From positions 1-7,510 of the forward strand of contig SHZG01000113.1 of NCBI GenBank assembly GCA_009692395.1: a stretch of DNA of 7,510 nucleotides, given 5' to 3'. The DNA comes from Methylococcales bacterium. Lineage in GTDB: Bacteria; Pseudomonadota; Gammaproteobacteria; Methylococcales; Methylomonadaceae. The translations under genes were made by a program, and so were the position numbers. Numbering within the stretch: position 1 is the stretch's first letter; each line of letters starts with the position of its first letter. The notes under the pieces were generated by a model. That model saw only the letters and a list, made by a program, of their open reading frames with translations, had not been told where the DNA came from and made no database searches. Below, one piece after another: positions 1 through 4,988 of the stretch.

Positions 1-72
1 TGCATTGCGTCCTGACTTGCCAATCTGGTTACTTTTACAGAATGGACAGGTGATTTCTTGGTAGCAGCTCAT
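1..72 (-). CDS. InsA-like IS1-family protein, N-terminal fragment (partial at window edge)
   Basis: An ATG at 72-70 opens a reading frame that leaves the window after 24 codons. The visible protein begins MSCYQEITCPFCKS and has a CPFC pair (Cys9, Cys12) typical of the N-terminal zinc finger of InsA, the DNA-binding protein of IS1 elements. In IS1 the full transposase is made by programmed frameshifting from insA into insB; that part is not visible here. This copy has Asn at residue 15, where the right-hand copy has Thr, through the single base difference at position 29. The protein is partial because the window ends, so nothing can be said about whether it is intact. Confidence 0.7.
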   Translation of the reverse strand, partial: MSCYQEITCPFCKSNQIGKSGRNA

Positions 73-145
73 AAGGTCTTTTAGGTAAGTGTGATTTTAT
101 TCTGCCCGTGATTTTAATCTATCATCACAGATTTAACCCACTACC
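1..145 (-). mobile_element. Left end of an IS1-family insertion sequence, cut by the window edge
   Basis: On the minus strand, bases 145 to 1 start with GGTAGTGGGTTAAATC and carry, 73 bases in, the start of an InsA-like zinc-finger ORF. The stretch is the exact mirror of 7366-7510 apart from position 29, with no gaps. Identity breaks off at 145/146, which marks the tip of the element. IS1-family elements typically begin with GGT and then a purine-rich start, and encode InsA near the left end. The rest of the element, its right inverted repeat and the far target duplication lie outside the window. The IS family is inferred from the terminus and 24 residues only. Confidence 0.8.
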
Positions 146-346
146 GAAACTAGGTGTAGGATTTTGATTTATAACACTACCTGACAAAATAAACCCAGTA
201 TCTAATATTTCACAAAAATATGCTTTAACAATACCATTATCTAATTTTTTTACATATTTAATAGTAGGTTCATCAAAAATTAATTTACCTGTTTTGTCAA
301 ATTCGATTAAGATACGAAGCCTATCAATCGAGTTTTCATTAAGCAT
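125..346 (-). CDS. Unrecognised small ORF downstream of hicB, 3' end replaced by IS sequence
   Basis: I do not recognise this protein. The ORF is 73 codons long. Its ATG overlaps the hicB stop by 8 bp (ATGCTTAA), so it could be translationally coupled to hicB, with a weak purine-rich stretch (AAAGGGCGG) upstream. Residues 1-67 come from host DNA, and the last six (GSGLNL) and the TGA stop come from the left end of the IS1-like element. The original C-terminus is therefore probably lost. No signal peptide, membrane segment or known motif is visible. It is mostly short charged and beta-prone segments. Base composition is extreme: bases 181-300 are about 22% G+C by hand count. It may be the 5' part of a gene interrupted by the IS, or a spurious frame in AT-rich DNA. 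Confidence 0.4.
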   Translation of the reverse strand: MLNENSIDRLRILIEFDKTGKLIFDEPTIKYVKKLDNGIVKAYFCEILDTGFILSGSVINQNPTPSFGSGLNL

Positions 347-548
347 ATAACAACCGCCCTTTAGGTTCTGGAATATGTCGCCCTAATTCCGTAGCTGTTT
401 CTAACCATTCATTAATAACTTGCTCAGCATTTTTAACCGCGTCTTGGTAAGTTTCACCATCCGCCATACAACCTGCTAATTCAGGGACTTCAACCAAATA
501 GGCATTATCAGTATCACTCCAATAAATAATCATTTCATATTTAATCAT
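339..548 (-). CDS. hicB: HicB-family antitoxin
   Basis: This is the antitoxin of a type II HicAB module. It should bind the HicA product encoded just upstream and block its RNase activity. The 69-residue protein has the HicB signature: an N-terminal beta-strand with YEMIIYWSDTDNAYLVEVPELAGC, then DGETYQDAVKNAEQVINEWLETA, ending in PEPKGRLLYA. This is the full length of the short HicB type, a degraded RNase H fold with no separate DNA-binding domain, so self-repression of the operon through HicB alone is not evident. The ATG overlaps the end of hicA by 8 bp and has a clear AGGAG 9 nt upstream, the strongest ribosome-binding site among the three small genes. This is consistent with antitoxin being made in excess. 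Confidence 0.9.
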   Translation of the reverse strand: MIKYEMIIYWSDTDNAYLVEVPELAGCMADGETYQDAVKNAEQVINEWLETATELGRHIPEPKGRLLYA

Positions 549-801
549 TAGTAATATCTCCTAGTTGATAACGAATTATTAATTCACGCACTTGTTTAAC
601 TTGATAAGGTTTTGCCATCGCACCTTTAGGTTGTAAATGTAAGATTTCATTGACATCATGGCGGGTAAAAATATGATGGTCGCCGCGTATTCTGAGTTCA
701 AATTGTAGGCGTTGTAATAATTGGGTCAATTCAGTAAACGCAATATTATTGTCAGAGCGACCATTTAGAATTTTAAACAGTAGCTTGTCGTACTTTCCCA
801 T
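541..801 (-). CDS. hicA: HicA-family toxin (mRNA interferase)
   Basis: This is the toxin of a HicAB pair, a small dsRBD-fold RNase that cleaves mRNA and arrests growth when not bound by HicB. The 86-residue protein matches the family: SDNNIAFTELTQLLQRL, then the GDHHIF catalytic-His segment (Gly40, His42, His43), then LQPKG and AKPYQVKQVRELI. Many relatives have GSHHIF; Asp replaces Ser here, but the paired histidines remain, so I expect activity. The ATG shares one base with the sufB stop (TAATG), and GGTGGG inside the end of sufB could serve as ribosome-binding site. Toxin-first order is usual for HicAB. I see no separate promoter, so the gene appears to be driven with sufB from the suf promoter. 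Confidence 0.9.
   Translation of the reverse strand: MGKYDKLLFKILNGRSDNNIAFTELTQLLQRLQFELRIRGDHHIFTRHDVNEILHLQPKGAMAKPYQVKQVRELIIRYQLGDITND
558..562 (-). promoter_or_regulatory. Ribosome-binding site of hicB
   Basis: AGGAG on the minus strand lies 9 nt before the hicB ATG, within the end of hicA. It supports independent, efficient initiation of the antitoxin, whereas hicA has only a GGTGGG-like site overlapping the sufB stop. Confidence 0.65.
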
Positions 802-2249
802 TAACCCACCGAGCCTTCCAAGCTCAAACCCAACAACGCCTGTGCTTCTACCGCAAATTCCATTGGTAATTCTCTGAACACTTCTTTACAAAAACCATTC
901 ACTATCATGGAGACGGCATCTTCGGCGGATAAGCCGCGTTGTTGGCAGAAGAAGAGTTGGTCTTCGCTGATTTTTGAGGTGGTGGCTTCGTGTTCGACTT
1001 GGGCGGAGGGGTGTTTGACTTCAATGTAGGGGAAGGTGTGTGCGCCACATTTATCGCCCACTAATAAGGAATCGCATTGCGTGTAGTTGCGGGCATTTTC
1101 CGCGCTTTTTAAGACTTTGACTAAGCCGCGATAGGTGTTTTGGGCTTTGCCAGCGGAGATACCTTTGGACACGATGGTGCTGCGGGTATTTTTGCCGATG
1201 TGGATCATTTTTGTGCCAGTGTCGGCTTGCTGGTAGTTGTTCGTTACCGCGACGGAATAAAATTCACCGATGCTGTTATCGCCTATTAATACACAGCTGG
1301 GGTATTTCCATGTGATGGCTGAACCTGTTTCGACTTGCGTCCACGAGACTTTGGAGTTATCGCCGCGACATTCGGCGCGTTTGGTGACGAAGTTGTAAAT
1401 ACCACCTAAGCCGTTTTTATCACCTGGGTACCAGTTTTGGACGGTGGAATATTTGATGGTGGCATCTTTTAGGGCAACGAGTTCAACGACGGCGGCGTGT
1501 AGTTGGTTTTCGTCACGCATTGGCGCGGTGCAACCTTCTAAATAAGAGACGTGACTACCTTCATCGGCAATAATCAGGGTGCGCTCAAACTGTCCTGTGT
1601 TGGCGGCGTTGATACGAAAATAAGTCGATAATTCCATTGGGCAGCGCACGCCTTTGGGAATATAGACGAATGAGCCATCGGTGAATACGGCGGCATTGAG
1701 CGCGGCAAAATAGTTGTCGGTGTGTGGCACGACTGAGCCTAGGTATTCTTTGATGAGTTCGGGGTGTTCGCGTAGGGCTTCGGAAATGGGGCAGAAAATA
1801 ACGCCGACATCGTGGAGTTTGCCTTTAAAGGTAGTGGCGACTGAGACGCTATCGAATACCGCATCAACGGCGATACCAGCTAGACGCTCTTGTTCATCTA
1901 AGGGAATGCCCAGTTTTTTGTAGGCTTCTAAGACTTGCGGGTCAATTTCATCCAAACTTTGCGGGCCATCTTCTTTACGTTTGGGCGCGGAATAGTAGCT
2001 GATGGCTTGGTAATCAATGGGGTCAAATTTGACGAATGCCCATGCTGGTGGAGTCATGGTTTGCCAATGACGAAAGGCTTTTAAACGGTATTCGAGCATG
2101 AACTCTGGTTCGTTTTTCACCTTAGACAATTTATGAATCACGGTTTCATCTAAACCGACGGGGAAGGTGTCGGTTTCTAGCTCAGTGATAAAGCCTTGTT
2201 TGTAATCTTGGTTGAGTAGTTGGTTGATTTCTTCGTTACTGGCTGACAT
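801..2249 (-). CDS. sufB: SufB, Fe-S cluster assembly scaffold protein
   Basis: SufB is the scaffold subunit of the cytoplasmic SufBC2D complex, on which Fe-S clusters are built with sulfur from SufS and energy from the SufC ATPase. At 482 residues it is full length for the family. It runs from an N-terminal helical region (KNEPEFMLEYRLKAF) through the beta-helix core to the C-terminal SLEGSVG. Residues matching functional positions in E. coli SufB are present: Cys240 in YLEGC, Cys392 in YTQCDS, and Glu419-His420-Glu421 in VEHEATTS. The start overlaps the end of the upstream SUF regulator by 14 bp, with only a weak AGAG upstream, implying translational coupling. The usual next gene, sufC, is absent: a hicAB module follows with a 1-bp overlap. 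The function of this copy therefore depends on sufCD elsewhere, possibly beyond the left IS. Confidence 0.97.
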   Translation of the reverse strand: MSASNEEINQLLNQDYKQGFITELETDTFPVGLDETVIHKLSKVKNEPEFMLEYRLKAFRHWQTMTPPAWAFVKFDPIDYQAISYYSAPKRKEDGPQSLDEIDPQVLEAYKKLGIPLDEQERLAGIAVDAVFDSVSVATTFKGKLHDVGVIFCPISEALREHPELIKEYLGSVVPHTDNYFAALNAAVFTDGSFVYIPKGVRCPMELSTYFRINAANTGQFERTLIIADEGSHVSYLEGCTAPMRDENQLHAAVVELVALKDATIKYSTVQNWYPGDKNGLGGIYNFVTKRAECRGDNSKVSWTQVETGSAITWKYPSCVLIGDNSIGEFYSVAVTNNYQQADTGTKMIHIGKNTRSTIVSKGISAGKAQNTYRGLVKVLKSAENARNYTQCDSLLVGDKCGAHTFPYIEVKHPSAQVEHEATTSKISEDQLFFCQQRGLSAEDAVSMIVNGFCKEVFRELPMEFAVEAQALLGLSLEGSVG

Positions 2250-2697
2250 TGTGATTCTCTATTCGGTATAAACTGGCGATGGGGATGAGGGTTTCTTGGG
2301 GTTTTATCATGTCCGCTAAAGTCACGGATTCTAAGGCGTTATAAATGGCTAGGTTGATGACGTTCCAATGTCCGCGAATATTGCAACCTGCCGCTTGTTC
2401 GCAACCTTGTTTTGATATGCTGCATTCGGTAACGGCAATCGGGCCTTCTAACGCGCTAATAATGGTGGCTACGGTTATTTTGTCAGGCGCGTTGGCAAGG
2501 ATGTAGCCGCCTTTCGCGCCGCGTGTGGAGATTAAGACTTTGGTGTTGACTAGTGCTTTTAGGATTTTGCTGACCGTTGGTAATGCGATACCTGTCGCAG
2601 TAGCCAGTTCCATTGCGGCGCAGACGCGTTCGTTATTCTGTGCCATAAAGCTAAGAATGACGGTTGCGTAGTCTGTTAATTTACTGAGTCTAAGCAT
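2236..2697 (-). CDS. Rrf2-family SUF system Fe-S assembly regulator
   Basis: This is an Rrf2/IscR-like repressor of the type found in front of suf operons in gammaproteobacteria (SUF system regulator family). It should sense Fe-S status and control this operon. The N-terminal winged helix is recognisable: MLRLSKLTDYATVILSFMAQ, a recognition helix around IALPTVSKILKALV, and the wing in TRGAKGGY. Three cysteines (92, 99, 105) plus His110 form the expected cluster-binding set, in the pattern C-x6-C-x5-C. I chose the ATG at 2697 (153 residues) over the GTG at 2706 because AGGTGGAG lies immediately upstream of the ATG and the family starts with M-L-R-L-S. An IscR-type palindrome sits 23-36 bp upstream. 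The 3' end overlaps sufB by 14 bp. The identification is strong, but a specific symbol is not certain. Confidence 0.93.
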   Translation of the reverse strand: MLRLSKLTDYATVILSFMAQNNERVCAAMELATATGIALPTVSKILKALVNTKVLISTRGAKGGYILANAPDKITVATIISALEGPIAVTECSISKQGCEQAAGCNIRGHWNVINLAIYNALESVTLADMIKPQETLIPIASLYRIENHNVSQ

Positions 2698-2700
2698 AAT

Positions 2701-2708
2701 CTCCACCT
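2701..2708 (-). promoter_or_regulatory. Ribosome-binding site deciding the SUF regulator start
   Basis: AGGTGGAG on the minus strand, 3 nt before the ATG at 2697. The alternative GTG start at 2706 lies inside this site, so the site favours the ATG. Confidence 0.6.
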
Positions 2709-2719
2709 GTTATAATTGG

Positions 2720-2734
2720 GGACTATTTTAGTCC
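2720..2734 (-). promoter_or_regulatory. IscR type-1-like operator overlapping the suf promoter
   Basis: The sequence is a perfect inverted repeat, GGACTA-AAA-TAGTCC on the minus strand. The core GACTAAAATAGTC fits the published IscR type-1 consensus core GACTRWWWYAGTC at every position. It lies just upstream of the SUF regulator gene. A TAAAAT at 2730-2725 inside it is a plausible -10 element (5 of 6 matches to TATAAT), which would start transcription about 20 nt before the ATG. No good -35 is visible. Binding of the regulator here would block its own operon: regulator, sufB, hicA, hicB and the small ORF. The palindrome is seen; the -10 assignment and the repression are inferred. Confidence 0.75.
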
Positions 2735-2773
2735 TATTTAAACTCTGAGTACAGGGCTAGGTTTTGGGATGGA

Positions 2774-2798
2774 GAAAAGTGCGCGAATAAATTCGCGC
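2774..2798 (-). terminator. Rho-independent terminator after rimI
   Basis: On the minus strand a GCGCGAA/TTCGCGC hairpin (arms 2798-2792 and 2787-2781) is followed by ACTTTTC. It begins 6 nt after the rimI stop codon. The T-run is short, but the stem is strong and well placed. It would end the ABC-PHP-udg-rimI transcript before the suf promoter. Confidence 0.7.
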
Positions 2799-2803
2799 CT
2801 ACC

Positions 2804-3244
2804 TTAGCCGAATAATTGTAGTGCCAGCATAATCGCATCTTCACGCCCGTTTTCAGCGGGGTAATAACCTTTTCTGATACCGATTTCGTTGAAACCTAAG
2901 TCTTCATAGAGAGCGATGGCGTGGATGTTGGAGGGGCGGACTTCTAGGAAGACGGTTTCAGCGCGTCCTCTGGCGTAGTCGATGGCGTTGTCCATCATTT
3001 TGCGCCCTATGCCTTGACCTTGTTCATCTGGGTCTACGGAAACATTGAGTATGTGGGCTTCACCAACGGCAATGGAGAAGAGGCTATAGCCAACGACTTT
3101 GCCTTGTGATTCACAGACCCAGCAATGATACCCTGCTTTGAAACAGTCGGTTAAAATGTCTTCCGCCCAAGGGAATGGGTAGTTTTTTCTTTCGATAACC
3201 ATGACGCCAGGTATATCGGCGTGGGTCATGGTACGAATGCGCAT
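2804..3244 (-). CDS. rimI: RimI-like ribosomal protein S18 alanine N-acetyltransferase
   Basis: This is a GNAT-family acetyltransferase that transfers acetyl from acetyl-CoA to the N-terminal alanine of ribosomal protein S18. Starting at the ATG at 3244 it has 146 residues, close to E. coli RimI (148), and begins MRIRTMTHADIPGVMVIE with the typical YPFPW following. The acetyl-CoA loop is QGQGIG (75-80, Q-x-x-G-x-G). FLEVRPSN and AIALYEDLGF supply the likely catalytic Glu101 and Tyr113, and GYYP and DAIMLAL complete the RimI pattern. The frame stays open upstream to 3400, with another ATG at 3346 that overlaps the end of udg by 13 bp. That would add 34 non-homologous residues, and neither start has a good ribosome-binding site. 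It is the last gene before a terminator. Confidence 0.92.
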   Translation of the reverse strand: MRIRTMTHADIPGVMVIERKNYPFPWAEDILTDCFKAGYHCWVCESQGKVVGYSLFSIAVGEAHILNVSVDPDEQGQGIGRKMMDNAIDYARGRAETVFLEVRPSNIHAIALYEDLGFNEIGIRKGYYPAENGREDAIMLALQLFG

Positions 3245-3333
3245 AAGGTCTTTTTTAGTCACGGAATCGGGAAATATTTTGGCATAAAATTCTTTGTCAG
3301 CATCATACAGTACGAAGTCTTTTATTTTGTCTA

Positions 3334-4059
3334 CTAATCCACGCATGATTGGTTGTCCATTGCTATAAATGTTTGTTTGGCAAATTGTAAATCTTGCCAC
3401 GCTTTGCGTTTTTCTGGCAAGGAGCGGAGTAAATACGCGGGGTGATAAACGACTACCACGGGCGTGTTGTTAAAAGTATGCACGTTGCCTCTGAGTTTGG
3501 TTAATGGGTCGTGGGTATTTAATAAGGTTTGTGCGGCAATGCGTCCGACGGCGAGAATAATTTTCGGTTTGATGAGCTGTTGTTGCCGTTGCAGGTAGTC
3601 TTTGCAGTGTTTTATTTCATCTACATGGGGATCGCGGTTTTCTGGCGTTCGGCATTTTAAAATGTTAGTCATAAATACGTCGTCGCGGCTCAGACCGATA
3701 GCGCGGAGCATTTCGGTCAATAATTGTCCTGCAACACCAACAAACGGTAGACCTTGTTTGTCTTTTTCTTCGCCAGCCGCTTCACCAATGACTAGCCAAT
3801 CCGCGTGTGGATTGCCTGAACCGAACACGGTTTGGGTGCGCGTGTTACATAAGCCACACAGTGTGCAATTTTGTACTTCGGTTTTTAACGCGTCCCAATC
3901 AGTAGAATATTGAGAGGACTGCCAGTCCTTTGAAGGACTGGCAGTCCTTAAAATTTCAGGTTCGGTCACTGTTAATGTGGGTTTTACAGACGCGATTCTA
4001 GGCATCCAGACATTAATGCCCATTGCAGCAAGATATTGTAGGCGTATAGCATTGTTCAC
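3334..4059 (-). CDS. Family-4-type uracil-DNA glycosylase (Fe-S)
   Basis: This enzyme removes uracil from DNA in base excision repair. Using the GTG at 4059 as start gives 241 residues. Four cysteines placed as in 4Fe-4S family-4 UDGs are present: Cys65 and Cys68 (CTLC), then Cys136 (LKCRTPENRDP) and Cys152, 16 residues apart. GEAAGEEKDKQGLPFVG (about 92-108) is the active-site motif and HPAYLLR (206-212) the second motif. I prefer the GTG because NNAIRLQYLAAMGINVW is the conserved beginning in relatives; the frame is open to a TTG at 4122. The linker at residues 38-49 is encoded by a double palindrome. As an Fe-S protein it would depend on the neighbouring SUF system. It lies 85 bp after the PHP gene with no terminator in between. 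Confidence 0.93.
   Translation of the reverse strand: MNNAIRLQYLAAMGINVWMPRIASVKPTLTVTEPEILRTASPSKDWQSSQYSTDWDALKTEVQNCTLCGLCNTRTQTVFGSGNPHADWLVIGEAAGEEKDKQGLPFVGVAGQLLTEMLRAIGLSRDDVFMTNILKCRTPENRDPHVDEIKHCKDYLQRQQQLIKPKIILAVGRIAAQTLLNTHDPLTKLRGNVHTFNNTPVVVVYHPAYLLRSLPEKRKAWQDLQFAKQTFIAMDNQSCVD
3915..3948. repeat. Double palindrome (REP-like) within the udg linker
   Basis: Two perfect 16-bp arms, AGGACTGCCAGTCCTT (3915-3930) and its exact reverse complement (3933-3948), are separated by TG. Each arm is itself a palindrome: AGGACTG, one base, CAGTCCT. The heptamer therefore occurs four times in alternating orientation in 34 bp. It sits in the coding sequence between the N-terminal segment and the catalytic domain of the glycosylase, encoding about RTASPSKDWQSS without breaking the frame. 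This looks like a short interspersed palindromic element that landed in a tolerant linker. No second copy is present elsewhere in the window, so its repetitive nature is inferred. Confidence 0.7.
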
Positions 4060-4144
4060 ATTGGGTCTCAGGGGTAAAAGTGCGCGGCGATTATCACCGA
4101 AATAACGAATAGAGGCAAACAAGGTCTTTCGTGGACAAATTGCT

Positions 4145-4981
4145 TTAAGAACTCAGTAATTCCCAAACAGGTGGCACGCTGTCAGGTAACGGCGCGAGTC
4201 TACCTAATTCTACCCACGGGGTCACAGGGCTATGAAAATCAGAACCCACCGAACCTGCGAGCTCAAACTGGTTAGCATAATTAGCCAGTATTTTTATTTC
4301 ATCGGCATTATTTCTGCCTGTAACCACTTCTATGCTCTGTCCGCCTGCGTTTTTAAACGCTTCCAATAAGCGTTTCATCCAGTTAGTGGTTAATTTATAA
4401 CGCAATGGATGGGCTAATACGGCAACACCGCCTGCTTCAGTAATCCAATTGACGGCAACTTCCATCTCTGCCCAAGTAGTGGCAACGTAAGCGGGTTTGC
4501 CTTTGCCCAGATAACGATCAAAGGCTTCTTGTTGAGTAGAAACATGATTTTGTGACAGCAAAAACGCTGCAAAATGACTGCGGGTAATCATACCTTGCCC
4601 CGCTGCGTTTTTAACTGCCTCTAACGCGCCTGTAATACGTTTTTTCTCTAATGTCTCGGCAATTTTTTCCGCGCGTTCTAGGCGTGTTGCTTGTAATTGA
4701 TGAGTCGCATTGTCTAAAGGCGCGTAATGTGGGTCTATACCTAAACCGACAATATGCAGGCATTTATTTTGCCAACTAGCCGATAATTCAATGCCATTGA
4801 TTAAGCGCATAGCTAGCGTGGCGGCACACGCGCGGGCTTCATTTAGCCCCATTGTGGTGTCATGATCGGTCAACGCCAAGGCAGTTACACCATTTTGGTG
4901 AGCGCGTTGGATTAATTCAGTGGGTGATAACGCGCCATCAGAGGCGTTGGAGTGGCAATGTAAGTCGTAGCGTTCAGTCAT
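4145..4981 (-). CDS. PHP-domain phosphoesterase, YciV/RNase AM-like
   Basis: This PHP-fold metal enzyme resembles E. coli YciV (RNase AM/TrpH), a 5'-3' exoribonuclease that also acts on 3',5'-nucleotide bisphosphates. With the ATG at 4981 it has 278 residues (E. coli about 293). All PHP metal ligands are visible: DLHCHSNASDG (His8, His10, Asp15), TDHD (Asp39-His40-Asp41), Glu65 in INGIELSA, His76, His191 in LAHP, and Asp248/His250 in GSDFHS. The frame is open upstream to an ATG at 5017, inside the ABC gene and with an AGGGG before it. I chose 4981 because homologues begin right at YDLHCH and this avoids a 29-bp overlap. The ABC gene ends 7 bp before, so the two are co-transcribed. The exact substrate here is inferred from the family. 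Confidence 0.92.
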   Translation of the reverse strand: MTERYDLHCHSNASDGALSPTELIQRAHQNGVTALALTDHDTTMGLNEARACAATLAMRLINGIELSASWQNKCLHIVGLGIDPHYAPLDNATHQLQATRLERAEKIAETLEKKRITGALEAVKNAAGQGMITRSHFAAFLLSQNHVSTQQEAFDRYLGKGKPAYVATTWAEMEVAVNWITEAGGVAVLAHPLRYKLTTNWMKRLLEAFKNAGGQSIEVVTGRNNADEIKILANYANQFELAGSVGSDFHSPVTPWVELGRLAPLPDSVPPVWELLSS

Positions 4982-4988
4982 AATGTTA

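Noticed and set aside
541..801. HicA inactive because Ser of GSHHIF is replaced by Asp
   Set aside because: The paired histidines, one of which is the catalytic residue, are retained, and variation at the preceding position is tolerated as far as I know.
1714..1923. Plus-strand open frame opposite sufB
   Set aside because: It lies entirely within the strongly conserved sufB on the other strand and its translation shows no family pattern.
801..2249. sufB truncated by the hicAB insertion
   Set aside because: The C-terminus ends in the usual SLEGSVG-type sequence and the length is normal, so the gene is complete.
3602..3913. Plus-strand open frame of 103 codons opposite udg
   Set aside because: It is antisense to the conserved catalytic domain of the glycosylase; the composition looks like a shadow and no start signal is seen.
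3915..3948. CRISPR array or terminator for the palindromic repeat
   Set aside because: There is no regular spacing or spacers, and it lies within an intact coding frame with no T-run, so neither fits.
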